The translations under genes and the position numbers were made by a program. This document shows, piece by piece, positions 33,671 to 42,348 of a stretch of DNA of 64,000 nucleotides; positions within the stretch are counted from its first letter, which is position 1; each line of letters begins with the position of its first letter. This DNA is from JBDHWG01 sp046328525 (GTDB lineage Bacteria; Chloroflexota; Anaerolineae; Epilineales; JAHCIE01), in the NCBI GenBank assembly GCA_046328525.1, contig JAXLWK010000009.1, forward strand, positions 1 to 64,000, given 5' to 3'. Under the pieces are notes generated by a model. The model saw only the letters and a list, made by a program, of their open reading frames with translations. It did no database searches and was not told the DNA's origin.

Positions 33671-34851
33671 GACGCGCTCAAGACTTCTCGATACACCTCA
33701 ACATGCTGCCGCGCGATGGTGTCCCAATGGAAGCGAGCGGCCAGCGCCCGCGCCCCCGCCCCCAGCCGTGTCCGCCGCGCCGGGTCGGCGAGCAGCGCCG
33801 CAACCGTTTCCGCCAACGCGGTCGGCGACTCTGGGGCCGTCAGCGCGGCGTCCACGTCGTCAGTCAGGCCGGGCAGTGGGCCGGGCGTCGGGTGGGTCGG
33901 GCGCGTCGCCACGATCGGCAGGCCATGGGCCAGCGCCGCCATGAGCGTCCCGCGCTGGAGCGAGACGCCGCCGCGATACGGCAGCACGGCGACATCCGCC
34001 GCCGTGAGCGCCGCCGACACCTCCGCTTCGGGCAGGAAGTCGGTCCAGAGCATGGCCTCGGCGACGCCGAGCCGCTCGGCCTGGGCGCGTGTCTCGGCCA
34101 GGAACGCCTGGTTCGTCGGGTCGCTTGCCCCCACCTGCCCACCGAGCATGAGCAAGCGCGCTGGCATGCCCATTGCCCGCAGCCGCGCCAGGGCGTCCAC
34201 GAGCGTGTCGGCGCCCTTGGCTCGATTCACAAACCCAAAGTATACCAGGAGGGGCACGTCCGGGCCAATTCCGTGGCCGGCGCGCCACGCCGCCCCGTCA
34301 GCCTCGGTCGCCATCGGCGCGATGTTGGAGCCGATAGGGATGACGGCGAGGCGGCGAGCGGCCGGGCGCAGAATCGCGGCGTCCTCGTTGTTCGTGGCGA
34401 TGGTCGTGTCCGACCAGCGGGCCAGGGCGAAGGTCGCCCAGTCCCGCACGCGGCCGGCCTTGGGGAACAGGTAGGGGATGCGCGTGTCGTGGTAGGTCGT
34501 CACGACGGGGATGCGGCGGCGGCGCAGGAGCCACGGTAGCGCGTTGGCGACCGGGTGCATGCCATAGGCGGCCGTCTGGTACTGGATGTGGACAATGTCG
34601 GCCTGCGCCGCCGTCGCGCGCACCGTTCCCCATGCAGGCCAGTTCCAACGGCGGACGGCGCGCGAGACAGGCGGGTCGTCGGGCGTGGCGCTATCTTGGA
34701 CCGGGACGCCGGGCACGGCCAGCGTCAGTACGCGACACGCCTGCCCCTGGGCGATGAGCGCCCGACCCAGCTCGCGCGTATAGTCGCCCAGGCCGCCCTG
34801 GGCCGGCGGGTACTCGCCGGCGACGAACAGGACCGACGGCAGCACGCTCAC
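33667..34851 (-). CDS. GT4 family glycosyltransferase (GT-B fold)
   Basis: 394 residues from GTG 34851, which overlaps the GT2 stop in a GTGA pair; sequence upstream of it in this frame is antisense-like filler. N-terminal domain: FVAGEYPPAQGGLGDYTREL (glycine-rich nucleotide loop), ADIVHIQYQTAAYGMHP, VVTTYHDTRIPYLFPK. C-terminal domain: LLVYFGFVNRAKGADTLVDA, MLWTDFLPEAEVSAAL, AVLPYRGGVSLQRGTLMAAL, the usual donor-binding region with Glu replaced by Gln in the E-x7-E area. No membrane span. It acts in the cytosol on lipid-linked or nucleotide precursors. Donor unknown. Confidence 0.88.
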   Translation of the reverse strand: MSVLPSVLFVAGEYPPAQGGLGDYTRELGRALIAQGQACRVLTLAVPGVPVQDSATPDDPPVSRAVRRWNWPAWGTVRATAAQADIVHIQYQTAAYGMHPVANALPWLLRRRRIPVVTTYHDTRIPYLFPKAGRVRDWATFALARWSDTTIATNNEDAAILRPAARRLAVIPIGSNIAPMATEADGAAWRAGHGIGPDVPLLVYFGFVNRAKGADTLVDALARLRAMGMPARLLMLGGQVGASDPTNQAFLAETRAQAERLGVAEAMLWTDFLPEAEVSAALTAADVAVLPYRGGVSLQRGTLMAALAHGLPIVATRPTHPTPGPLPGLTDDVDAALTAPESPTALAETVAALLADPARRTRLGAGARALAARFHWDTIARQHVEVYREVLSAS

Positions 34852-35867
34852 GAGCGGAGCCTCGACCGCAGCACCTGAACGTAGGCGCGTATCCGCTCCC
34901 ACCGCATCGGCCGCTTGTGGCCGAGCAGCCACTTCGCGCTCTCCTCCGCCAACTGCCAGGCATACGTGGCGAGCAGGAACAAACGCAACGTCTCCGCCAT
35001 CGGCTGGCCGTCCCACTTGCGGTAGTAGCGCACCTTGCTCGTCTGGAAGTAGATGTGCCGCCGCGCGACGACCTGCTCGCTGCTGCGCCCCTCGTAGTGC
35101 ATGACCTCTGCCGTCGGCAGATAGACGACGCGCCAGCCGGCCAGCTTGAAGCGCCGCCCCCAGTCCACCTCCTCGGAGTACATGAAGAAGCCCTCGTCCA
35201 GCAGGCCGACCTGGGCCAGGGCCGCGCCCCGCGCCAGCATGCACGCGCCGGTGATCCAGTCCACGTCCTGCGCTACGTCGTCCGGCCGGTCCGCAACGTA
35301 GAAACGCCGCAGCGTTGCCCCGTCCGGCCACCATCGCTGCAACAGCGTGCTTTCGAGGAAGGCGGTGCGGCGGTTGGGGAAGCGGCGGCGGGAGGACTGC
35401 ACGCTGCCGTCGGCATAGCGCAGGCGCGGACCTAGCAGGCCCACATCCGGGTGCCGCGCCATGTAGTCCAGCATCACGGCCAGGGCGTCGCCGACGATCT
35501 CGGTATCGGGGTTCAGCAACATGACGTAGCGGGGCCGCTGTGGCACGCCAATCGCAGCGTGGGCAACGCCGATTGCGGCTTGAAGGGCGTCGGTGCGGGC
35601 AGCCTCGCGGCCACGCGGCCCGAAGCCGAGCGCCCGCAACGCCAGGTTGTTGCCGGCGGTGAAGCCCAGGTTGCCCGGCGCGCTAATGAGATGCGCCCAC
35701 GGGAACTCGGCGCGCACCATGTCGGCGCTGCTGTCCGACGAGGCGTTGTCTACGACGATGACGCTGAGAGACGCGGGCGTCGCGGCGCGCGCCGCCGCCA
35801 GCGAGCGCAGGCACTGCCGCAGCAGGTCGCGCACATTCCAGTTGAGGATAACGATGGCAACGTCCAC
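34848..35867 (-). CDS. GT2 family glycosyltransferase (rhamnosyltransferase-like)
   Basis: 339 residues from GTG 35867, chosen because the GT-A fold begins immediately (VDVAIVILNWNVRDLL); there is no good ribosome site, so the start is uncertain. VIVVDNASSDSSADMVR, NLGFTAGNNLALRALG, YVMLLNPDTEIVG and the LDEGFFMYSEEVDWGRRFKL motif place it in the WbbL/rhamnosyltransferase-like branch of GT2. WNTHYEG-type ending is represented by EVMHYEGRSS. Soluble, or with one C-terminal hydrophobic patch. With the GDP-6-deoxyhexose genes of the same run, it may add rhamnose or a related sugar. Confidence 0.85.
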   Translation of the reverse strand: MDVAIVILNWNVRDLLRQCLRSLAAARAATPASLSVIVVDNASSDSSADMVRAEFPWAHLISAPGNLGFTAGNNLALRALGFGPRGREAARTDALQAAIGVAHAAIGVPQRPRYVMLLNPDTEIVGDALAVMLDYMARHPDVGLLGPRLRYADGSVQSSRRRFPNRRTAFLESTLLQRWWPDGATLRRFYVADRPDDVAQDVDWITGACMLARGAALAQVGLLDEGFFMYSEEVDWGRRFKLAGWRVVYLPTAEVMHYEGRSSEQVVARRHIYFQTSKVRYYRKWDGQPMAETLRLFLLATYAWQLAEESAKWLLGHKRPMRWERIRAYVQVLRSRLRS

Positions 35868-35889
35868 GGGAATCAGGGGGTAGGCGAGG

Positions 35890-36960
35890 TCATTCGTGGC
35901 GCACGACGGTATACGCGCCGATGTCTTCCAAGACGCGGCGGGCGGGGACGTCGGGCAGCGCGGCGAGAGCGGTGTTGGCCCGGGCGACAAAGTCCGCCGC
36001 TACCGACCGGGCTGCCTCCACAGCGGGCGACTGACGCACCGCCGCCACCAGCGCGTCTACCGCCTCGCGGCGGTCCGCGCCCACGCCGGCGGCGAAGTAG
36101 CGGCGCAGGAACGGCGAGTCCGGCTCGTCCTGGGCATAGAGCATCACGGGCAGGGTGACAATCCCCTCCCGCAGGTCGCCGCCGACCGGCTTGCCGACTT
36201 CAGCCTGCGCGCCTGTGAAGTCGAGGATGTCGTCAATGATCTGGAACGCCATGCCCAGGTTGTAGCCGTAGTCGTGCAGCTGCGCGACGATCTGCGGCGG
36301 GGCCGCGCCCAACTCGCCGGCCGCCTCGGCCGCCGTGGTGAACAGCGCCGCCGTCTTGCCGTAGATACGCTGGAAATAGGCGTCCTGGGTCGGCAGACCG
36401 ACAGGCCGGTTGTAGAGTTGCTGAAGCTCGCCGCCCACGATGGTCTTGAGCGCCTCGGCAAACAGCGTGATGACACGCGGGTTCTCCGTCTCGGCGACGT
36501 ACCGCGCTGCGCGCCCGAACATGTAGTCACCGGCGAGGATGGTCGCCACCGGCGTCCAGACCGTGTTGAGCGTCGGCATGCCCCGCCGCAGCACCGCCTG
36601 ATCAATCAAGTCATCATGCACCAGGGTCGCGGTGTGGAGCATTTCGAGACCGGCGGCGAGGGAGAGCGCCCGCTCCGTGTCGCAGGCGTAGACCTTACTC
36701 ACCAGCAGGGCGACGGCGGGGCGCAGGCGCTTGCCGCCCGCGCTCACCAGGTGCGTCAGCACATCGGCTAGGGGTGGGTACGGCACGTCCGACATGTCGC
36801 GCAGCTTCGTTTCCAGACGCGCCATTTCGTCGCGGATGATGCCCAGGTCAGGGTGGCGGCCTGCGCGGACAGCCCCCGACGCGACGCTCACGCCTGACGC
36901 GCCGTTTGGGACCGCACCGTTATTGTGCCCATCACTCGCTGCCGAATACGTATCGCTCAT
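35890..36960 (-). CDS. Polyprenyl diphosphate synthase
   Basis: 356 residues. Trans-prenyltransferase motifs are all present: GGKRLRP (75-81), first Asp-rich motif DDLID (116-120) in LVHDDLID, the GDYMFGRA segment, and second motif DDILD (243-247). Two small residues before the first Asp motif suggest a medium or long product such as hepta- to nonaprenyl diphosphate. About 45 extra residues precede the usual start, so MARLE (Met46) may be the true one. The product could feed quinones or, from its place beside glycosyltransferases, a glycan carrier; undecaprenyl carriers normally come from cis-type enzymes, so a quinone role is likelier. Confidence 0.9.
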   Translation of the reverse strand: MSDTYSAASDGHNNGAVPNGASGVSVASGAVRAGRHPDLGIIRDEMARLETKLRDMSDVPYPPLADVLTHLVSAGGKRLRPAVALLVSKVYACDTERALSLAAGLEMLHTATLVHDDLIDQAVLRRGMPTLNTVWTPVATILAGDYMFGRAARYVAETENPRVITLFAEALKTIVGGELQQLYNRPVGLPTQDAYFQRIYGKTAALFTTAAEAAGELGAAPPQIVAQLHDYGYNLGMAFQIIDDILDFTGAQAEVGKPVGGDLREGIVTLPVMLYAQDEPDSPFLRRYFAAGVGADRREAVDALVAAVRQSPAVEAARSVAADFVARANTALAALPDVPARRVLEDIGAYTVVRHE

Positions 36961-37057
36961 GCCTTCTGTATGCCCTCAAACTCGTGTGGACGACCAGACA
37001 CCCACCCCTTTGACGCGCCAGACCCGCCGCATATTTCGTAACGCGCCCCCTGGTTGC

Positions 37058-37073
37058 GCCGACTTCAGTCGGC
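37058..37073. repeat. GCCGACTTCAGTCGGC palindrome, copy 1
   Basis: Perfect 7-bp arms around TC, between the tatD stop and the polyprenyl synthase gene. An identical copy is at 48395-48410 and a variant (GCCACCGACTCAAGTCGGTGGC) at 48627-48648. Confidence 0.6.
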
Positions 37074-37079
37074 AGAGCG

Positions 37080-37898
37080 CTACACGCCGAGGCGAAAGAG
37101 GCGCTCCGCTGCCGCCGTCGTCTCCTGGGCGACCTGCTCCAGCGCCACGCCCCGCAGTTCGGCCAGCTTCTCCGCAACGAACCGCACATACGCCGGCTCG
37201 TTGCGCTCGCCCCGATGGGGATGCGGCGTCAGGTACGGCGCGTCCGTCTCCACCACCACCTGCCCGCCCGGCCAGGCGCCCGCCATGACCTGAAGCGCGC
37301 GCGAGTTTTTGTAGGTCAGCGGCCCGTCCAGGCCAAGATAGAAGCCGGCTGCCAACGCCGCGTCCGCCAGCGCCGCGTCGCCGGAGAAGCAGTGGAGCAC
37401 GCCCAGCGGCCGACGCCCGCGCCACGGGTGACGCGCGGCCCAGGCCGCCAGGATGTCCCAGGTCGCGGTGTGGGCGTCGTGGCCCGGCTCAGCCTTGCTC
37501 CGCATGTGGATGACAATCGGCAGGCCCATCTCGACGGCCAGGTCGAGCTGCGCCTGCAACACCTGGGCCTGCACGTCGCGCGGCGCGGCGTCCCAGTAGT
37601 AGTCCAGGCCGATCTCGCCGATGGCGACGACGCGGTGGCGCCCCGCCAGCTCGCGTAGCTCGTCGAGGGTCGTCGGCTCCCACTCGGCAGCCGAGTTCGG
37701 GTGCAGGCCGACGGTCGCGTAGACGCCGGGGTAACGCGCGGCCAGGGCGATGGCCGCGCGGCTCGACGGCAGGTCGCTGGCGATGGTCACGATGCGCGTC
37801 ACGCCCGCCGCGGCGGCGCGCGCCACGACAGCGTCGCGGTCCGCGTCGAAGTGGGGCATGTCGAGGTGGGCGTGGGTGTCAACGAGCATCGTGGGCAC
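37080..37898 (-). CDS. tatD: TatD family metal-dependent hydrolase
   Basis: 272 residues, the family length. TIM-barrel metallo-hydrolase motifs are in order: DTHAHLD (His9, His11), AIGEIGLDYYWD (metal-bridging Glu), PIVIHMRSK, GVLHCFSGD and VVETDAPYLTP (catalytic Asp). TatD proteins are 3'-5' DNA/RNA exonucleases and D-aminoacyl-tRNA-type hydrolases acting in the cytosol. It lies 18 bases after the phosphohexomutase stop on the same strand. It is probably a passenger in this operon and has no evident link to glycan synthesis. Confidence 0.93.
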   Translation of the reverse strand: MPTMLVDTHAHLDMPHFDADRDAVVARAAAAGVTRIVTIASDLPSSRAAIALAARYPGVYATVGLHPNSAAEWEPTTLDELRELAGRHRVVAIGEIGLDYYWDAAPRDVQAQVLQAQLDLAVEMGLPIVIHMRSKAEPGHDAHTATWDILAAWAARHPWRGRRPLGVLHCFSGDAALADAALAAGFYLGLDGPLTYKNSRALQVMAGAWPGGQVVVETDAPYLTPHPHRGERNEPAYVRFVAEKLAELRGVALEQVAQETTAAAERLFRLGV

Positions 37899-37916
37899 CC
37901 TCGCCGACGATCTGGA

Positions 37917-39347
37917 TCACGCCTCGACCTTCACGCCGGCCAGCGCCACGCCGGCGCGCAACAGGTCCTGGACCTTGTCCTGGCGCGTCGTCTCCGTGTA
38001 GACGCGCATCAGCGGCTCCGTGCCGGAGAAGCGGATGAGCAGCCAGCCCGCGTTGTCTAGCTCGTACTTGTAGCCGTCACTGCGGTTGACGCGGTTGACT
38101 TTGATGCCCGCGACCTCAGCCGGGTCCGTCGTGTCGAGCCGCGCCTTGATGGCCGCCCGCTCTGAGGACGGGAACGTCATGTCAATGCGGTCGTAGTAGT
38201 GGGCGCCGACCTTGTCGAAGAGCATCCCGACGAGCTGCGACGGCGTCTTGCCGGTGCGTACCATGAAGTCCATCAGGTACAGGCCGGCCAGGATGCCATC
38301 CCGCTCCGGCAGGCCGCGGAATGCGAAGCCGCCGCTCTCCTCGCCACCCATCATCGCGTTCGTCTCGACCATCTTGGGGCCGACGTACTTGAAGCCGACG
38401 CCCGTCTCATACACCGGGACGTCGTACAGGCGGCCCAGGCTTTCCAGCATTGAGGTGGTGGAAAGGGTCTTGACGATCGCGCCGCGCTCGCCGCGATACT
38501 CCAGCAGATACAGCGCCAGCAGGCCGTAGACCTGGAGCTGATTGATGAACACGCCGTGCTCGTCGCCCGCGCCCACGCGGTCGGCGTCGCCGTCGGTCAT
38601 GATGGCAACATCGGCGCCGACCTCGCGCACCTTCGCCAGCGCCACGTCAATGTTGGGTGGAATCGGCTCCGGCCGCGACATCTCCGGGAAGACCGGGTTG
38701 CGCACGTCGTGTAGGAAAATCGGCTGCGTCTTGCCGCCGACCAGCAGGCGCTTCCAGTACGGCGCGCCGACGCCCCACATCGGCTCCACAACGACCTTGA
38801 AGCCCGCGTCGCGGATCTTCTCGACGTCCACGTTGGGGTAGATGCGGCGCTCGAAGTAGGCCGGCGCCGGGTCGAACGTCTCCACCAGCCCCTTCGCCTG
38901 CGCCTCCTTGAGCGGCATGCGCTTCGCGCTCGCCGCGTCGCCGATGCGCGCCTCGATCTCCTTCAGCGCATCGGGCGCAATGGCGGCGCCGGTCTCCGAG
39001 CGCACCTTGTAGCCGCAGTCCCACGGCGGGTTGTGGCTGGCGGTGATGTTGATCGCCGCCGCCGCGCCGCGGTCCACCACCGAGAACGAGATGACGGGCG
39101 TGGGCGTGCCGCGCTCCGTCAGGTGCGCCTTGATGCCGTTGCCGGCCATGACCTCGGCGGCGGCGGCGGCGAAGAACTCGGCCTCGAAGCGGTTGTCGTA
39201 GCCGACGATGACGCCGTCGTCCGCGCCGCCGGTCAACTTGAGGTAGTCGGCGAACGCCTGGCTCACGCGGCGAACATTGTCGAACGTGTAGTCTTCGGCG
39301 ATGCGAGCGCGCCAGCCGTCTGTCCCAAAAACGATGTCACCGGCCAT
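37917..39347 (-). CDS. Phosphoglucomutase/phosphomannomutase family protein
   Basis: 476 residues. Four-domain alpha-D-phosphohexomutase: FGTDGWRARI start (7-16), catalytic serine loop TASHNPPWDCGYK with Ser104, metal loop DGDADR (252-257), sugar loop GGEESGGF, and phosphate loop RFSGTEPLMRVY near the end. It interconverts hexose 1- and 6-phosphates. With gmd and rmd upstream in the same direction, mannose-1-phosphate supply is the obvious role; glucose specificity cannot be excluded. The 208-base gap before it contains a repeat (39424-39544). Confidence 0.93.
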   Translation of the reverse strand: MAGDIVFGTDGWRARIAEDYTFDNVRRVSQAFADYLKLTGGADDGVIVGYDNRFEAEFFAAAAAEVMAGNGIKAHLTERGTPTPVISFSVVDRGAAAAINITASHNPPWDCGYKVRSETGAAIAPDALKEIEARIGDAASAKRMPLKEAQAKGLVETFDPAPAYFERRIYPNVDVEKIRDAGFKVVVEPMWGVGAPYWKRLLVGGKTQPIFLHDVRNPVFPEMSRPEPIPPNIDVALAKVREVGADVAIMTDGDADRVGAGDEHGVFINQLQVYGLLALYLLEYRGERGAIVKTLSTTSMLESLGRLYDVPVYETGVGFKYVGPKMVETNAMMGGEESGGFAFRGLPERDGILAGLYLMDFMVRTGKTPSQLVGMLFDKVGAHYYDRIDMTFPSSERAAIKARLDTTDPAEVAGIKVNRVNRSDGYKYELDNAGWLLIRFSGTEPLMRVYTETTRQDKVQDLLRAGVALAGVKVEA

Positions 39348-39423
39348 TCAGACTCTCCATCTCGTCATTACGAGAACCCCATACCCTGTGGCGGCATGCG
39401 CCGCCACAAGAACATAGCCTGGC

Positions 39424-39544
39424 TGTCATTGCGAGCGCGGCGAAGCAATCTCCCGCTGTCGCAAGAGGCCGTCTATGCGATGATGACGCGTCCATCGCCC
39501 GCCGTGAGATTGCTTCGTCAGGCTATCGCCCTCCTCGCAATGAC
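39424..39544. repeat. CATTGCGAGC...CTCGCAATG inverted repeat between genes
   Basis: GTCATTGCGAGC...GAAGCAATC on the left and GATTGCTTCG...CTCGCAATGAC on the right enclose about 60 unrelated bases. It is the intergenic counterpart of the coding repeat at 18683-18746. Confidence 0.7.
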
Positions 39545-39555
39545 GGCTCCAAACT

Positions 39556-40545
39556 CTACACCCGGCTTGGCACGCGCTCGTTGCGCAGGGCCGTCAAGTC
39601 CGCGTCCACCATCTGCTCGACCATCTGCTCGAACGTGACCGTCGGCGCCCAGCCCAGCTCCAGGCGCGCCTTGGTGGCGTCGCCGACCAGGAGGTCCACC
39701 TCAGCCGGCCGCAGGTCCGACGGGTTGACGTAGACGTAGTCCTCCCAGTTGAGGCCGACGCAGCCGAACGCCACCTCGCACAGCCGGCGCACCGAGTGCG
39801 TCATGCCCGTGGCGACAACATAGTCGCCGGGCGCGGGCTGCTGGAGCATCAGCCACATGGCGCGCACGTAGTCGGGCGCGTAGCCCCAGTCGCGCTGCGC
39901 CTCCAGGTTGCCGAGGGGCAGGCGGTCGGCCAGGCCGAGCTTGATCTTGGCGGCATGATACGTCACCTTGTGGGTCACGAACTCCAGGCCGCGGCGCGGC
40001 GACTCGTGGTTGAACAGGATGCCGGAGCAGGCGAACAGATCGTAGCTCTCGCGGTAGTTAACCGTGATCCAGTGGCCGTAGACCTTCGCCACGCCGTAAG
40101 GGCTGCGGGGGTAGAACGGCGTCCGCTCCGTCTGGGGTACTTCCTGCACCTTGCCGAACATCTCCGAGCTAGACGCCTGGTAAAAGCGAATCTCGGGGTC
40201 CACCATGCGAATCGCGTCCAGGATGCGTGTGACGCCGAGCGCAGTGACCTCGCCGGTGAACACCGGCTGCACCCACGACGTTTTGACGAAGCTCTGGGCG
40301 GCCAGATTGTAGACCTCGTGGGGGCGCGTCTCGCGCAGGATGGACATGAGGGACACTTCGTCCATCAGGTCCCCCGGCACCAGGGTGACGTCGTCCTGGA
40401 TGTGCCAGATGCGGTCGAAGTTGACGGTGCTGGTACGGCGCACCATGCCGATGACCTCGTAGCCCTCGGCAAGCAACAGCTCCGCGAGATACGAGCCGTC
40501 CTGGCCTGTGATTCCGGTAATAAGCGCACGCTTACGCTGCGACAC
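39556..40545 (-). CDS. gmd: GDP-mannose 4,6-dehydratase
   Basis: 329 residues. Converts GDP-mannose to GDP-4-keto-6-deoxymannose with NADP. GITGQDGSYLAELLL is the characteristic cofactor loop; the catalytic residues are in SSSEMFGK and YGVAK. FYPRSPYGVAKVYGHWI, NYRESYDLFACSGILFNHES and AQRDWGYAPDYVRAMW are close to E. coli Gmd. Length slightly short of the 350-370 norm, ending soon after the last substrate strand. It follows rmd by 66 bases. Together they make a GDP-6-deoxyhexose such as GDP-D-rhamnose. Confidence 0.95.
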   Translation of the reverse strand: MSQRKRALITGITGQDGSYLAELLLAEGYEVIGMVRRTSTVNFDRIWHIQDDVTLVPGDLMDEVSLMSILRETRPHEVYNLAAQSFVKTSWVQPVFTGEVTALGVTRILDAIRMVDPEIRFYQASSSEMFGKVQEVPQTERTPFYPRSPYGVAKVYGHWITVNYRESYDLFACSGILFNHESPRRGLEFVTHKVTYHAAKIKLGLADRLPLGNLEAQRDWGYAPDYVRAMWLMLQQPAPGDYVVATGMTHSVRRLCEVAFGCVGLNWEDYVYVNPSDLRPAEVDLLVGDATKARLELGWAPTVTFEQMVEQMVDADLTALRNERVPSRV

Positions 40546-40611
40546 GATTCAGTACTCCCTTCTATTCCGCCGTGTGGGAACAACGCGGCCCACGCCGGGC
40601 CGCGGCCGCGG

Positions 40612-41577
40612 CTAGACGCCGGGCCGCGTGACGAGCCCCACCTGGCCCCGCCAGTAATCCAGGATGTCCTGGAGACTCTGCTCGAATGATATTTCAGGTT
40701 GCCAGCCGGTCGCCGCCTTTAGGCGGCTCGGGTCGCACACCGTCAGCGGCATGTCCACCGGACGGAAGCGGGCCGGGTCAGCCTCAACGCGAATGTCGGC
40801 CGGGCTGAGGGCGATCATGCCGTCCAGCAGGCTGCGCACGCTCCGCGCCACGCCGCTGCCCACATTGTAGACCTCGCCCGGTTCGCCGTGCTGCGCCAGC
40901 AGCCAGTAGGCGCGCACGACATCCCGCACGTCGGTGTAGTCGCGCTCCGCCGTCAGGTTGCCCACTTTGACCACCGCCTCGCGCTCCCCGGCCTCGATCT
41001 CGGCGATTTGCTGCGCGAACGCGGCCGCGACGAAGTCGGGGCGCTGGCGCGGGCCGATGTGGGGGAAGGGGCGCACGCGGATGGCTGCGATGCCGTGGCT
41101 GAGGAAGTATTGCAGGCCCAGCAGGTCCTGCGTCACCTTGCTGACGGCGTAGGGGCTTGCCGGGCGCAGCGGCGTGTCCTCGTCAATGGGCAGGTCTTCC
41201 GGCCGAATCGCGCCGTACTCCTGCTCCGAGCCGACGACGATGATGCGCGTCGGCAGATTCAACTCCGCCATTACCGACAGGAGGTTGACCTGGCCGCGAA
41301 TATTGGTTTCCAGGGTATCCCACGGGTCGCGCCAGGAGAGGGGCACGACGGCCTGCGCCGCCAGGTGGAAGATGACATCCGGCGTCGCCTCGCGCAAGAC
41401 GGCGACCACCGTCTCCCGGTCGCGGAGGTCGCCATAGAGAAGGGTCGCAGCGGATGGAAGGGGCGCTATCGGAGCGTCGAGTACGACACCCCACACCTGG
41501 CAATCCGTGTGCGACGTCAGGTAGTCGGCCAGGTGGCTGCCGACGAAACCGGCGATACCGGTGACTAAAGCGCGCAA
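40612..41577 (-). CDS. rmd: GDP-4-keto-6-deoxymannose reductase (RMD-like SDR)
   Basis: 321 residues from TTG 41577: a strong AAAGGGGGG site lies four bases before it and the Rossmann strand follows at once (LRALVTGIAGFVGSHLADYL). The frame is open further upstream but lacks homology there. Catalytic GSEQEYG and YAVSK motifs, RPFPHIGPRQRPDFVAAAF and LGW-type ending TGWQPEISFEQSL fit the RMD branch, which reduces the Gmd product to GDP-D-rhamnose. GDP-6-deoxytalose synthesis is the alternative, since the branches are close. First gene of the long minus-strand run that reaches 29602. Confidence 0.85.
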   Translation of the reverse strand: MRALVTGIAGFVGSHLADYLTSHTDCQVWGVVLDAPIAPLPSAATLLYGDLRDRETVVAVLREATPDVIFHLAAQAVVPLSWRDPWDTLETNIRGQVNLLSVMAELNLPTRIIVVGSEQEYGAIRPEDLPIDEDTPLRPASPYAVSKVTQDLLGLQYFLSHGIAAIRVRPFPHIGPRQRPDFVAAAFAQQIAEIEAGEREAVVKVGNLTAERDYTDVRDVVRAYWLLAQHGEPGEVYNVGSGVARSVRSLLDGMIALSPADIRVEADPARFRPVDMPLTVCDPSRLKAATGWQPEISFEQSLQDILDYWRGQVGLVTRPGV

Positions 41578-41645
41578 ATGCCCCCCTTTCGCGTGAATCC
41601 TACGCACAAGTAGCACAAAACGCAAAATACCAGTGGACAAACTGC

Positions 41646-41674
41646 TTGACAAGAGGTTATGTATACGATACAAT
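41646..41674 (+). promoter_or_regulatory. Strong promoter of the DUF4332 gene
   Basis: TTGACA (41646-41651), 17 bases, TACAAT (41669-41674). Predicted start near 41681; ATG at 41728. Confidence 0.75.
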
Positions 41675-41727
41675 GACCTTAGAGCAGTTTCCACCTTACC
41701 ACCAAGCATGGGCGAAGGAGGCCCGCG

Positions 41728-42135
41728 ATGGCAAACATGCGCATTGGCGAGATTCGCGGCATGACCGCGGATATAGCCGCTAAGCTGAAGAGCCTCGGCA
41801 TCACCGACTCCAACAAGCTGTTCGAAAAGGCCCGCACCCTGGCCGACCGCCGCCATCTGGCGAAAGAGCTAGGCGTTGAGGCGAGCCAGGTTCTGGAGTA
41901 TTTCAACCGTGCGGACCTCGCCCGCATCAAGGGCATTGGGCCGCAGTTCTCCAACCTTCTTGAGGACGCCGGCGTAGACAGCGTCAAAGAGCTGGCCCAT
42001 CGCCGCGCCGACAACCTCTATGAGAAGCTGACCGAAGTCGCCAAGGCGGGCGGCCAAGTGAAGCGCCTGCCGCGCCCCGCCGACGTCGAGAAGTGGGTCG
42101 CCCAGGCCAAAGAAATGGCGACGCACAGCGAGTAA
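41728..42135 (+). CDS. DUF4332 (helix-hairpin-helix) protein
   Basis: 135 residues; ideal AAGGAGG site six bases before the ATG. Two HhH-like halves: GEIRGMTADIAAKLKSLGIT (7-26) and RIKGIGPQFSNLLEDAGVDS (about 70-89), then a helix with EKLTEVAKAGGQVKRLP. DUF4332 proteins carry Pol-beta/RAG-like HhH repeats and are suspected to bind DNA. The strong promoter and ribosome site suggest high expression. Stands alone; two hairpins follow it. Confidence 0.88.
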   Translation: MANMRIGEIRGMTADIAAKLKSLGITDSNKLFEKARTLADRRHLAKELGVEASQVLEYFNRADLARIKGIGPQFSNLLEDAGVDSVKELAHRRADNLYEKLTEVAKAGGQVKRLPRPADVEKWVAQAKEMATHSE

Positions 42136-42176
42136 CAGCCGCGACGTTGCCGCCCAGCGACGCCACCGGCGGTGGA

Positions 42177-42205
42177 GTAGGGGCAGGTTTGAAACCTGCC
42201 CCTAC
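42177..42205. repeat. GTAGGGGCAGGTTT palindromic repeat
   Basis: Perfect 14-bp arms around a single G (GTAGGGGCAGGTTT-G-AAACCTGCCCCTAC). I recall this sequence as a common intergenic element in Chloroflexota and cyanobacteria. It lies 41 bases after the DUF4332 stop. Confidence 0.7.
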
Positions 42206-42301
42206 CACTGCCAGGGGGACACAGCAATGATTACGCAAGGCCCACCCCGGGCTTTGCACTGTCTGCCAAGCGCCCAAGTGCCAGGCGTCGCATGAAAGCT
42301 A

Positions 42302-42334
42302 CGAGTGGCCCACGCAAAACGCGCGGGCCACTCG
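42302..42334. terminator. Bidirectional terminator-like hairpin between convergent genes
   Basis: CGAGTGGCCC (42302-42311) pairs with GGGCCACTCG (42325-42334). It lies just after the metK stop on the minus strand and downstream of DUF4332. Confidence 0.55.
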
Positions 42335-42348
42335 CCGTTTCCGCCCAA

